A stretch of DNA of 64,000 bases from Gibbula magus. Its lineage: Eukaryota; Mollusca; Gastropoda; Trochida; Trochidae. Within the stretch, counting starts at the first letter, position 1. The number at the start of each line of letters is the position of its first letter. A program made the position numbers and the translations under genes. Shown piece by piece: positions 47,201 to 58,969 of the stretch. The DNA is taken from the NCBI GenBank assembly GCA_936450465.1, contig OW388293.1:31501860-31565859 (forward strand), in the 5' to 3' direction. The notes under the pieces were generated by a model. That model worked only from the letters and a program-made list of their open reading frames with translations. It made no database searches and was not told the DNA's origin.

Positions 47201-50045
47201 TCCTGACGTTGTAAATGTTACTTTTCATTTTCATATATTTCATAAATAATTTTTTATGATGAATAAATTTATGTTTTAAGGAGCGAGAGAAGCTTGCAGG
47301 CCTATATATCATTAAAAACTATCAAATCTATAAAGCATTATACTATAGAATTGTACTTGCTGGCTTCTTAACAGTAACCTTATCAATATCTTCCAGATGA
47401 ACGACTTCTCCAGTAACATATTGAATCTTTTCATAACCTTTTGAAATCCTTTTCAGGAGAAAAACGTTACGACTGCTTCAACGTGAATTCCCAAGCAATG
47501 GCAGATATAGGGGATAAATACATCGAGTACTCGCTGGACGAGATGGACCCAGTAAACGATATCGGGGACTACCCGTCTGAAATAGAGGAGCTTGAGATAG
47601 TATGTATAATATTTAATATTCATATGTTTAATTTGATGAAGAACGTGTAACCTTTATGCGAAATTGACTAAAACTGATCTTTAATGTTTTATGCATCAAT
47701 ATGTTATCGGTCGTTTTAAATTTCAGACCAACAAACGAGACTATTTTGTTGATGGCTCGTTACCTGCAACAACGTTTAAACCAACAACAAAATCAACTAC
47801 AACAACAACATCAACTACAACAACAACTTCAACTACAACGCCATCACCTACTACAAATAAAAAACCCACAACAATAATGATACAAAATATGCGGGCGGGG
47901 ACAAGGCGCCATCTTTCATCCGGGCAACCTATCTACCAGACGAGTTTTGAAGGTGTCATGGCGGTAGCACCGGGTCTTACATCCACCACAATGAGATCCA
48001 CTGTGGACAAAAAGATTAAAGGTAAGAAGACGAGACACACATAGGATGTATAACTCGTTGTAGTGTTGAAAGCAGGCTCAAGAAAGCAATATAACAGTGA
48101 ATGCTCTCTTAACCAAATTGTCTGTGCACATGGATATAACATTGAGGAAGGTTTTCATATGGTAATTGTACTTTCTTGACCAAATTAATGTGTCTGTTTA
48201 CGGGGAGTGTCTGGTTAGAGGGGTGTCCGTTAACATGGAGTGAAAATCTGTACCTTACGTTATCCTTATAACTGCATGAATAGTGATGGCATGTATCTGA
48301 AGAGACAATGATGACTTTTGATAATGATTGTTCATACCAAGATGTTTTGGAAATTATATGTGTCTTCTTAAGATAAACAACTTTAACCGTTTTCCGTATA
48401 CCTATATGTTAAGAGAATAAATCTGTGCTTCTAAAGTACTTAACGAAACTGCACGGAATGAAAATTAAAAATGAAAATTATATATATTTATATTTAGAAT
48501 ACATATTAATAGGACCCTTTCGAGTTCCATTTGACTTAAACCTGTTTATTAATCCACAGTAATGCAAAGGCGAGCCAAGAAGCTTGTGGTGTTGTGGAAC
48601 TGTTGTCAGAAGGGGAAGAATGTAGCGGAGAGCATGAGCCAGTCTGATAGTGTCTACCATCACTGCCGTACACAGGCTCGCAGCTACCGGAAAACGGTCA
48701 AATCCAACAAGAAACTTTGCATCAACGAGTTCATGGAATGCTGCGTGGACGAGGCTGTTCTGTAAGTTTATTAGTGGCTATACGACTTGATGTCAGGCTT
48801 TTATATGTATATTTTATATATCTGAAAGACGAAAGTTTATGTAGTAAATATTCTGATATTTATTGTGTGAATGTGGCATATGTTACACTCGTCTGTTTGC
48901 TCAACATATATGTCTTTGCTAATTTATTAACGATATGCAAGCATAAAGAATTTCTTCGAGTTGTATTTGGTAATCACGTCGGGTAATCAACATAACGTTT
49001 GAATAGGTAATATACTCAATTTAGACCTAATTGTGAGTTTTATACGAAAGTTGGTGCATGATAGTTCACATGCTTGCTAATAAGATCATATTTAGATGTT
49101 CTGAAAAAGTCGAGCTATAACAGGATAAATATCATTCACAGGTCCTCTACTGTAGCTACCAATACACAGAAGTTCCGCGCTGAAACGAAGAACATGAAGA
49201 AGTCAATACAGACAACTCAGACACCTACGCTTTCATCAACACAATCTTTAAATGTCAACCGGAAGTCCCCTTCAGGTCGACGCCATAGTCAGCCAGTGGA
49301 AGAGAAGGTTGTGACCAACTCCTTACTGCTGCCGACTGAACACATAACTATAACTCCGATGGCAAGAACTACACTGCCGCCAATGAGAACTTCTTCAAAT
49401 GGGATTGAGAAAAGTTCGCAAAAGCACAGGCCTGAAGACGATGACATTGTCAACGGTAATGATGATGACATTGACAACGACAATGATGGAGTTGACAAAG
49501 ACGATGTTGAGGAGGTTGATGGTGATGGTGATCTTGATGCGAGTGACGAAAATGAAGATGGCAGGACAGGGGATATCATTAAAGTGGTTGATTCCAGCAC
49601 AGGCCAGCACAGGCCTGAAGACGATGACATTGTCAACGGTAATGATGATGACATTGACAACGACAATGATGACGTTGACAAAGACGATGTTGAGGAGGTT
49701 GATGGTGATGGTGATCCCGATTCGATTGACGAAAATGAAGATGGCAGGACAGGGGATATCATTAAAGTGGTTGATTCCAGTGAACAGGAAGATAGTGAAG
49801 AAGATGCCGATGACTCCAGATTGACGAAGAAGCTCTTCAGAAATAATAAACCTGTTCATAAAGCCCGTTCACGAAAAAGGCATAGAACACAAACCAAACC
49901 ACGAAAACGTATTTTCATTGACTCTGTGAAGGACAGTTCTGAGTCCAGATCGTTTTCAAAAAGTAACATCAAATCCAAACCGAGGAAACATCAACGTAAA
50001 CACAATAGAAGGCGTCATAGACACTCGCGCCGCCTCAATCCATAA
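41258..50045 (+). CDS. Secreted Reeler plus anaphylatoxin-like protein with Asp-rich repeats (11 exons)
   Basis: Exons: 41258-41324, 43864-44010, 44465-44693, 45165-45265, 45755-45894, 46192-46380, 46818-46965, 47457-47599, 47727-48021, 48560-48761 and 49142-50045. All are GT-AG with consistent phase, giving 854 aa. Signal peptide 1-22 (VVVAGLILALWA). Reeler domain about 30-178: FGYRPNHLYKFDIAS, FTDAILSIEEE, CDKVLYTNRK, FTWKAPGCGCILVKATVIQN. Cys module shared with the 28-35 kb paralog: C239, CC287-288, C299, C312, CC336-337, C347 with CFDDMRRRRIDRLC and YIEYSLDEMDPVNDI. Thr-rich, mucin-like linker about 400-437. Second anaphylatoxin-like domain 487-554 (CC501-502, C522, C540, CC547-548; its C-x6-CC close matches C3a-type domains). 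Then two 61-residue Asp-rich repeats (about 649-770) and a Lys/Arg/His-rich tail. Extracellular matrix, mineral-associated or immune roles are all conceivable; none is shown. Exon 11 has an in-frame alternative acceptor (49124). Confidence 0.85.
42600..42845. repeat. 48- to 49-bp tandem repeat, about four copies
   Basis: Each unit holds ATGAAAATATGTTGGTGACA then CAATGTTYTACTTTGTAAT. The period is 48-49 bases. It lies in intron 1 of the Reeler gene. Confidence 0.8.
49425..49780 (+). repeat. 183-bp in-frame coding duplication (Asp-rich)
   Basis: Copies at 49425-49607 and 49608-49780 encode 61-residue units starting RPEDDDIVNGNDDDIDND and ending DIIKVVDSS. The two copies differ by only a handful of substitutions (for example DGVDKD against DDVDKD), so the duplication is recent. 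It lies in the last exon of the Reeler gene. Confidence 0.95.
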
Positions 50046-52970
50046 TTCATTTTCCCGAATAATCGAATTTTATTCGCTTACATTGTTGACAGTAACACCA
50101 TTCAGTGTACCATGTTGCCTTTCGATTATATTCATCAGACATGTACTTGACGTTTAAAGCATCATTACACCGCGCACCTGACAATCCATTCTACTTATCC
50201 ATGGTGCGAGAAGGAGTCAACATGACAGAATTTCATTATCATATTCATCATGGCTTACCTGATTGACACACGTATATGTACTAAATACCGATGTTGTTCC
50301 AGCAAATGTTCGGGCACCAGCTCAATTACACATAAATCATTGACATTTCATTGGACTAACTCAGCGTACCATTCATCATGGAGGAGACTTGTTTTCAAGA
50401 TGGCCAGGAGTCGCCGTCTATTTGTGTTGAAATGTTCACCGATACTTCACTTGCTACGAACATTACCCATTTATGTCAAACATAACTGTTTGATATTTTA
50501 CGTTCAAAACATGAATGTGAATTTGATATGTTTATATAATTTGTGCTATTTATTTTTAAATAAACCATTTTTTCTAAATGTTTGAGTTAATATTATGTAT
50601 AACCGTGCAGGTTACTTTATGTTTTATTATTTTGAAAGCTTTTGGGTACACTTAATAAGATAACAACGTTGAGAAGTTATTGTTTCGTAAAAATAACAGG
50701 GGCGTCTAATAAATATACTGTCTTCACCTTATAGATCACATTTATCATAAAATGCAAGCAAACAACGTTACCATTACAGTCACAAGTGATTTTTACACAT
50801 TTTCTATTAAATGATTATAAAATAAACGTAGGACTCAACACCTCATATAATTCTTTCAAGAATTGCAATTTTGTTTATGTTGAAGTTGATAAAAATAACA
50901 TTTTCAGAACCATATACTCACACATTAATAAACTTTCAGAAATACAACAATTCACAAACGAATATTGATTCATCACTCATAAAGAACATGATTTTATAAA
51001 AATCCAAATATGTTTAAAATGACGAATTTCATAGTAAATAAGATCTAGATCAAACTTCAAAACATAAAATGTTACCAGGGCATAGCCGTATAGGTATGCT
51101 GCACATAAACATATGTATCCCACCTTTAAGGTTGCCGTGGGTTCTTAACTTTTATTTGTAACTTTAATGGTACACTATACAAATCTAAAAAGTTAAAACT
51201 ACAGTCCTATCATAAATTCAAATTCAAAATGAAACAGTTTGATTGTTGATGTCATCTTTTGGTTAGAAATCGATTGTTTTGAAACAAATCAAACAAAAAT
51301 GAGACTTTTGCCAGTAATAGTCCCCAGATATCACGCCGCTGCTGGGCCACTGGCCTGTCCTCATATCGCCTACACCCCATATCGCCTACATCATTATCAA
51401 CAAAATTATGGAGGAGTGCACATCACACTTAAGAAAAATGAACTCTTCGTACAGGATAAAATTGACAGAATATGATGTGAATGTATTTTCATAATACTGT
51501 GCAATGATACTAGTTTAAAACTGTAATACCTTTTTTTCTTAATTGGAAATGAGATGATCATGTTAGCATGGTGATACCTATTTTGTGAATCAAAGAAAAG
51601 AAAGAGAAACACTAGTACTTATTATACCATGCAAGATACACATTTATTTACTTTTTTAAAAAGTAGACTTGTATAAAATGATGAAATTGGACTATAACAG
51701 TAATCCTGCATTAACAGTTTAAACATTATCAAGGACCAAATATCGCTATGAGAACATCGGGTTAGTTCAAAAATACAGCTGCTCTAAGTTAATAGTTGCC
51801 CGTAAACTACGCTACCCCATCGAATTCCTAAATACAATAACTAGACATGGTAGAGACGACCTATGGCGGTGACACAATGCGATTTGTTTTTAACTGCTGC
51901 TTTTATCAGTAATTCATTTATAACACGGCGACACGTATACATGTAAGAACAAAATGGGTAATACAAAGGACGTATATCACATCTAATTCCTTGGTAATAC
52001 CGTTGTAATATATGACGATATAAGATATGAATCGTGGCTAAACATGCAAGCGTCGACTGGTCCTAGCGAAGTATCGATAGGTGATAGTGCACTGACGCTG
52101 GCCGGGATTCCAACCCACTGACATCTCTTCTATCCGACACATTGTAGAAAAAATATCTATAATTAACGTTTTGTCGAATGAAATATGCGCAAATCAAATT
52201 ACCAATTTACACAGTTTTGCTGAGTATATATTATATATTATTTATCACATAAAGAAGTTGGAGTACAGTACAATCATTTCCCACATTTTCTTTATGTTAC
52301 ATAGATAGCCCTATTTCCGAAAATTATCACTTCAATGAATAGTTTTAACAATTAGTATTTGGTATTTGGTAACTTGGACCAAGACATCAACATTTACCTT
52401 GCGTAGTTTTAAAACAGGATTTGTGTTTTCTTTTTTCGGCTTTTAAAACACAATTAGAATCTGCGTTGAAACGCCGACTTCAAAGAATAAAGAAGTTGTA
52501 TATTCAAAAACATGTCTCTTACTCTCTATTCTTCTCACTTTTCAAAAATACATGTATATATTTCTAAAAACACTTATTCAACAAATGTCAAATATTCAGG
52601 TTGACAATTATACATAGTCATTCTTTTCCAAGTGGGTTAAATGTGTATTTGATCTTTACTTGTTGAAAGATAATACAGTACACGGGAACTGAAGACTGCT
52701 TCTATTTGTAAAGCAAAAGAAATATTCAAAAAATAATAAAACCTATGTGTAATATCTTTACCTTATCATTTCCATGTCAATCGTCAACTGAAATTGTCGT
52801 CCAATACAAAATACAAATAGACATTTAGAAGTTACATTCATAGAAGCACGGACTTTTTTTTAAAAATGTAATTTAAGTCCGTGATAGAAGACAATTAAAA
52901 AACACCGAACAGGCAAGGATCTTAGCGGTGAGCAGAGAGTGATTTTCAAAAGTTACTTCCCTTTGATAAA
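50046..52970. other. Intergenic region between the Reeler gene and SAP18
   Basis: The first 0.5 kb is probably 3' UTR of the Reeler gene, with a possible poly(A) signal (TTAAATAAACC) near 50558. The rest is AT-rich. A small hairpin at 52845-52882 (CACGGACTT...AAGTCCGTG) sits about 90 bases upstream of the SAP18 ATG. No gene is supported. Confidence 0.5.
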
Positions 52971-55151
52971 ATGGCGTTCCGCTTTGGCGAGGGATCATTC
53001 AGGGGAAATATGGTTGAATCACTTGTCGTTGAAGAAAGCAAAGAGCCCGAGAAGCCGATTGATAGAGAAAAGGTTCCTTATTAAATCGTAGTCCCGGTTT
53101 AAACGAGAGATATAATAATAACTAGTTATAATGTAAAGCTTGACCGGTTCGGCATGCCCGTTTGTCCAGTATTCGATCACACATACTGCACTGCCTTTGT
53201 GTTGTTCAAGGGATTGTGATAAATGGAGACCACTAGAATGAAACTTCGTATCGAATAGTTTTAATTAAGCATGATTATATTCCTAATGGAGTTTTAAAAA
53301 GCGGTTTCATACGCTGCGCCACTGACGGAAAAAACTAAAACTGACGAAAGTTGGCACATGGTTCTGTTGATGTGGCAACCAGTGGTTTCCTACACTGAAC
53401 CGGTTCAAAAACGCGGTCTTTTCGTTGGCAGAACTTTTCGCACACTTTGGACTCGTAGATGGGTTAAACTATTCCATTATGAGGCATTTATTGAATTTCT
53501 TATTACCTTTATTCTTATATAATATGATTATTTTTACATATGTATTTTGTACAACCGTCATTTTGAAAAATGTCTTGTTTTGTCAGATGATGTTTGCAAT
53601 CCGTGTTCAAAACGTCTATGTTTACATTTGCAAATTACACGTCATATGCTATTTTTGGAAACAGATACATTGGATACATTTTTTCCCACGATATATATGC
53701 TTATAATGATAAAATATACCGTAAATCCTTCAATAATCGCCTGCCTTGAATAATCGACGAGTCTTAGCCCTCTTTGAAATAAATAATCGCCTAGCTTGAA
53801 TAATCGCCGGGTTAAATTTAGCAAATGTAACCTAATGGTTATCTCCTTTTCAAAAATAAATCTGGCATAAGCATTCTTTATGTGAAGTTTAACCACTTGA
53901 CATGCGCTTCGTTTCCAATATTCAAAATTTAAAACATACTTCAATGATGTTTTGTTTAAAATTTCACATTAATGTTATGACATCGAAAAAAAAAAATCAC
54001 CTGCCTCAAATAATCGCCTGAATTGTATAATCGCCGGATCAAATCGGTGTTTGAAATTAATAATCACCGGGCGATTATTCAAGGATTTATGTAAATATAT
54101 CCTGTAAGATAGGATTTCTCAAGGCATGTGTGCACACTGTGCAGCAACCATTAGCAGATTTTATCACCAAATCTTTTGCATATTCTGGCTTTCTGGCAGA
54201 ATATTAGTTTGAAATAGTTTTCGGATATTGTACTTACCGGTATGACTGTGTACTACAATTTGGATGCTATCTTGATATCTCACTAACCGTTTCAGACATG
54301 CCCACTGCTGTTGAGAGTGTTCTGTAGCACCGGTCGACATCACATGCTCAGCGAATTCTCACGAGGCAACACACCAACAAATGAGCTGCAGATCTATACT
54401 TGGTGACTAATTGCATACTTATTTGATGTTTTGAATTTGATTATAAATATAACATGAATGACAGTAAGATTATATCTTTTTTTCTATTCTTAGTTACATT
54501 ATAGTTTAACATGTTGAGCATCTGTTATGAACAAAATGTGTATTACTTATGACAATAACAAACTTTAACATTGTCACTTTCACATATAATGTTCAATTAA
54601 GCACAAAGTAGTAGTTGAGATGGAAACAAAATACCAAGCAGTTGGAGATTTTGAGTGAAATATCAAACAACTACTGCTAGTGTTCAAGCTCTTCTACTTT
54701 GGTTTCAAAGGATTTCTCAGTGACACCTTATTGGTTCCTCTCTTTTCTCATCTACTGCATAGGCTTCAAAAACCCACATTGATATAAATCTCTATTTCAG
54801 TCGGCCAAATCTGCTAATGAAGCTCTGATTATACATGTTTGTATGTAAAATCAATCTGTTATACTCCTCAGGATGGACGCGACCTTGAAGGAGCTGACTA
54901 GTCTGGTGAAGGAGGTCAACCCGGAAGCAAGGAAGAAAGGAACCTTCTTTGATTTCGCCATTGTCTACCCCGATCCTCGTTCTCCTACACATCGACTCCG
55001 AGAAATCGGTACTACTTGTTCAGGACGTAAATCAGCTGATGACACTGTCACGCTTGCCTCAAAGAAGTTTCAGATCGGTGATTACTTGGACATAGCTATC
55101 ACACCCCCGCGACAAGGACCCATTCCATCTAGGCCACGGAGACCATATTAG
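52971..55151 (+). CDS. SAP18: SAP18, Sin3-associated polypeptide p18 (3 exons)
   Basis: SAP18 has a ubiquitin-like fold and works in the nucleus in Sin3-HDAC complexes and in the ASAP/PSAP complexes at exon junctions. Exons 52971-53072, 54296-54402 and 54872-55151 give 162 aa (human SAP18 is about 153), with GT-AG borders and matching phase. The N-terminal EPEKPIDREK, the exon-2 TCPLLLRVF, GRHHMLSEFSRGN and ELQIYTW, and the exon-3 MDATLKELTSLVKEV, NPEARKKGT, SGRKSADD and KFQIGDYLDIAITPP are all hallmark SAP18 sequence. The protein ends RPRRPY, like the human RMRPY end. The start ATG begins MAFRFGEGS, which differs from the vertebrate N-terminus; the downstream ATG (MVESLV, 14th codon) is an alternative start and is close to the vertebrate MAVESRV. 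Confidence 0.97.
53716..54094. repeat. MITE in SAP18 intron 1 with AATAATCGCC subrepeats
   Basis: The ends ACCGTAAATCCTTCAATAAT and ATTATTCAAGGATTTATGTA are inverted. Several internal AATAATCGCCTG / GAATAATCGCCGG subrepeats lie near both ends. About 380 bases, with no coding frame. Confidence 0.7.
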
Positions 55152-55189
55152 ATATTGATGTATCCATTTTTCTTTATCAATGATATGCA

Positions 55190-55700
55190 AAAACATCAGT
55201 ATGTTAATCATTGTAATGTGAAAAATATGTATGTAAATCACTATTGATGTTAATCTTTTGATGTTGAAACATGTTCATCATTGGTTAACAAGGCATCAAA
55301 GCATGTTGATTATTCTCATGTGAAAGATAATTGTTGATCATTGACATGTGAAGCATCAACATGCTGACCACTGAGAATGAAACACAACTATGTTAATCAT
55401 TAACATATGAAGCATAAGCATGTGAATCATTGACCTATGAAGCACAAGCATGTGAATCATTGACCTATGAAGCACAAGCATGTGAATCATTGACATGTGA
55501 AATATCAGTGTATTAATCATTGATATGTGAAACATCAATGTGTTAATCACTTGTATTACATTGGCATCAGTGACAAACAAATTTGAAGGCATAAAGTATC
55601 ACTGTATGTCCTATGAAAACTTACTGATGTTTCACATGCGAATGAATAAGATAATGATGTATTGCATGTAAATTGTTAACATACTGATGTTTAACATGTC
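55190..55700. repeat. Degenerate ~30-bp tandem repeats in the SAP18 3' region
   Basis: Units of the type GAAGCACAAGCATGTGAATC then ATTGACCTAT recur, best preserved at 55400-55500 and blurred on either side. They would be transcribed as part of the 3' UTR if the transcript ends at the poly(A) signal at 56096. Confidence 0.7.
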
Positions 55701-56095
55701 AATAACAAAGATAGAGGTGTGGTTTTGCATCATGAATATTTGAAATACGAAACCAATAATTTCCCTTTTAAATCTTTAAGTTTATCGATACATATTCTCA
55801 AGAAACATGACTTAAGTACAGCTGATTAACAAAACCATAATATGTCAACATTATGATCAAACCTGTATCGGGAAATCTGAACCGAGTAAAATATCTTAAT
55901 TTCCTAATTGCATTTGTACTTTTGGCGGTTGTTGATTTTAATCTTTTTAATCTTTTACATTTGCAATTATGTTAAAGTATAATCTATAAGAATTGATTTG
56001 AAAAATATAATGGTGTGAATGAAGATACATGTTCAATCATGGAAACGAAATATTCCATTTTCATTTTAACTTTGTTACATCATGTCATTTTAATC

Positions 56096-56101
56096 AATAA
56101 A
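56096..56101 (+). terminator. Candidate poly(A) signal AATAAA for SAP18
   Basis: TTTTAATCAATAAAGAG followed by T/G-rich sequence (TTTGACTGTTTATGTTGTTG), a standard polyadenylation context about 945 bases after the stop codon. Earlier sites are possible. Confidence 0.45.
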
Positions 56102-56182
56102 GAGTTGTTCATTCATAATATATTTTGACTGTTTATGTTGTTGTAAGTTGTGTAAGCTATGTATTCAAGTCCGAAAGAAATG

Positions 56183-56507
56183 GGGGGCGTGATAGCGCAG
56201 TGGTTAGCGTGTTCGGCTTCGGATCAAGAGGTCCGGGTTTCGATTCCCGCCAGGGGCATGGCAACGTTGTCTGCAGTAGAGAACTGTTCTACACGCAGTA
56301 AGGTTTGGGTGCAATGCTACACTCGATTTCAGCGCAGTACTACCCATGGTTTGCTAGTTCCAGCCCATGCTAGCAGGTTTCACTGCAAAGCATAGCCACA
56401 TGGCGTTTCGGGCTTTCTTCCTGCCATAATACTAGCAGCAGCGATATAAGTGAAATACTCTTGAAAGCGGCATTAAACCCCAACTCAACTCAACTCACCT
56501 CACCTCA
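56183..56507 (+). mobile_element. tRNA-derived SINE with 12-bp target-site duplication
   Basis: The head is tRNA-like, with an A box (TAGCGCAGTGG, 56193-56203) and a near-consensus B box (GGTTTCGATTC, 56236-56246, one extra T). A unique body ends GAAAGCGGCATTAAACCCC, a tail type I associate with molluscan SINEs, followed by an (ACTCA/CCTCA)n tail. CCGAAAGAAATG is present directly on both sides (56171-56182 and 56508-56519), so both ends are exact. The 78-codon frame across it is not a gene. Confidence 0.93.
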
Positions 56508-57752
56508 CCGAAAGAAATGCCTAGCAGGAAAGTCAACTTATTTCTTAGAATTAATTTTTACGGTACAAAATGGCTTGAAGCAATTTTGGCAAAGTGTACA
56601 AATGTATTGACCTTAAAAGGATTTTCAAAAATTTTGTTAAGGAAATATACATTATTTTTTCAAAAACCATCATATAAAAATATTAACACAGTGTGTAGTT
56701 GTACTCATAATGATGCATTCATTTGCATAGAGCATAAAAGTCTCAAGATTAATTTGCTCCTTGCAGTGGAAGGGAAATGATTTTTTATAAGTAGTGTTTC
56801 TACACTAGGTGGTCTTTAGTAGGGATTTAAATTAAAAGAGTATTTCAGTATATTTGAGATTATCTGGTAGTTTGTTCCATTTTGTAGATGATACTAAAAG
56901 TAGTAGTAAAAGAATTAAGATAGATTAAAATGTTCATTCTGATGGTTACAAAACGAACTTTATTTTGCGATCTCCATGTTCGTTGTGAGCAGTACACTGG
57001 TTGGAATTGTCATGCAGCTAGCCTACAGCCTTGGTCATAGGGTCAATAAACACAAGTGTCTACAACATTCTCGGTATTAATATCTTGATCACATTGAACA
57101 TCTGTCCATGTTGAAGGATGTATTATTGTATGATCAACACGCTGATACATAACCAGTTTCATAACCAAAGCGGACACACTATAATGTTAAATTTATCAAC
57201 AAGGTTCTATAGATGACATAATTTTGTTCTCCAATAACTGAATACTCTGCTTCCATAAGCTCTTATAAGTGACATAAATTGACCAAAATGGTCTAAATCT
57301 GGACAAATTAACCGATTACTAATTTTCCGAATGAAGCGCAATAAAATATCATTCCGTTGCCCTGTAAACGGCGAAGAACTACTGTCGGTATATGGACTAT
57401 ATCAGATTGAATTTGTTTTGCCTTCAGTGAACAACAACCGACATTTGCTTGATGTTTCATATACATCTTACAACCACCGTAGCAGTTTGGCGGGTTGTGG
57501 TTTATATTTCAATTCTAAACACTTTTCTCAGATTGCAAATTTCAAAGTTACTTACATTCAAAGCAATTGACGCCAACATTTTAAAGTACTTTTTGACAAC
57601 ACATATCGTATGCACCGCTTCTAAATGTATACACATTGTTAAGCTGAATGTGCTGTTTGTGCCCAAACATGAAACGCTCAGGAATACAAGCTCCTGTCCA
57701 TTCAACAGTTCCCAAGAAACTCGTCACAAGAATCTTCATCATCCTTTAGCTA

Positions 57753-58969
57753 CGAGGGAAGTCGATAAGTTCATAGACGTTGATAAAAAAAAATAAGCCA
57801 ATGGTTGTGATATTGATTTTATTTTTCAATATAATCTCCCTGGACCTCGATGCACTTTGCCCATTTCTCTTTGAGACTGCCTATGCCCTTGCTGTAGAAG
57901 TCTTTTGACTGGCTCCTCAACCCCGCCAAATCTTGTACCACACAGGTGTGATTTCAAATTGCGAAACTGATAGAAATCGTTTGGGGCCAGATCTGGACTG
58001 TAGGGTTGTTCAAGTTGTAAGTTGTTCAACGCCACATTGTTGAAGTGCAGCCTTTGCAATACGACTCTTGTGCACTGGAGGGAATATCTCCAGCAGTCAA
58101 CATGCCGCGCCACTTCTTCTTGATCGCCACTCTCGATTGCTTCAACCAGTCAACTCAGTAGGCTCCTGTTATTGTAGTATTGCAGTTCACGCCCCTTGAA
58201 TATCAGAAAATGGTCGCCATGATCTTGCTGAGTTCTGAACTTCTTGGGTACGGGTGAGTGCTAATGCTTCTATTGCATGGATTCTTGCTTGGTGTCAGGA
58301 TCCCAGAGATGAATCCACGTTTCATCCCCTGTAACCATACGGGCATACGGGATATCAGATCAGCGTTGTAGATGTCCAAGAGCTCACGACTGGATTCAAC
58401 TCCCTGGTGTCGATCTTGTGCATTTAAGTTTCGTGGCACTCATCTTGCAGACACCTTGGACATTTGCAAATGTTCATGAATTATGGTGCAAACACTTCCA
58501 TGAGAAATGCCACACTCTGGAGATATCCCGCCAACCTTTATTCCACGATCGGGCATGATTAAGCCCTGGACCCATGCAACCAAATCATTTGTAATCAAAT
58601 CAACAGACCTTCCTGGCCGTTGGTCATCGTCCAAGGAGCTGCGACCCCGCTTAAACTCAGCTAACCATTTTGCAATAGTACAATATTGAGGGGCTTCTTT
58701 CCCATACACATTGGTCATACGTTTATGTACTTCGGTCGCATTCACCCCTTTCGTGAGAAACTGCACGATGCTCAGTTTTAGAACTTTCCATGATTACAGG
58801 AGGGTATCTGTGTTCAACATAATGTAAATTTCAAGTAAATGGTCAGGAAGGGTTGTTTATGTATGTAAACTGTCGTCAAATGTCAGATGGCCTATCTCGA
58901 TAAAGACATCAACAATGATGTATTCAGGGGTGTATCAATACTCACTTCTATAAACTTGACTTCCCCTCG
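57753..58969 (-). pseudogene. Decayed mariner-type transposon
   Basis: Ends of about 26 bases starting CGAGGG (outer TA duplicated) are inverted: 57753 onward reads CGAGGGAAGTCGATAAGTTC and the complement of the right end reads CGAGGGGAAGTCAAGTTTAT. Minus-strand translation in pieces shows a mariner transposase. The DNA-binding region is near 58440-58790 (VNATEVHKRMTNVYGKEAP, SLDDDQRPGRSV). The first catalytic box TGDETW is near 58335 and the third YSPDLAPNDF near 57995. The pieces lie in different frames and stops interrupt them (for example after KQESMQ), so no functional protein is encoded. I give the pieces only. Confidence 0.9.

Noticed and set aside
49289..49859. Ser/Thr-rich and Ile/Val-rich open frames antisense to, or frame-shifted from, the Asp repeats
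   Set aside because: These are shadows of the GAT/GAC-rich coding repeat; the plus-strand frame has splice continuity with upstream exons.
56159..56395. 78-codon open frame and a possible true tRNA gene
   Set aside because: The tRNA-like head has no intact cloverleaf (the B box has an extra base) and is followed by a SINE body with target duplication.
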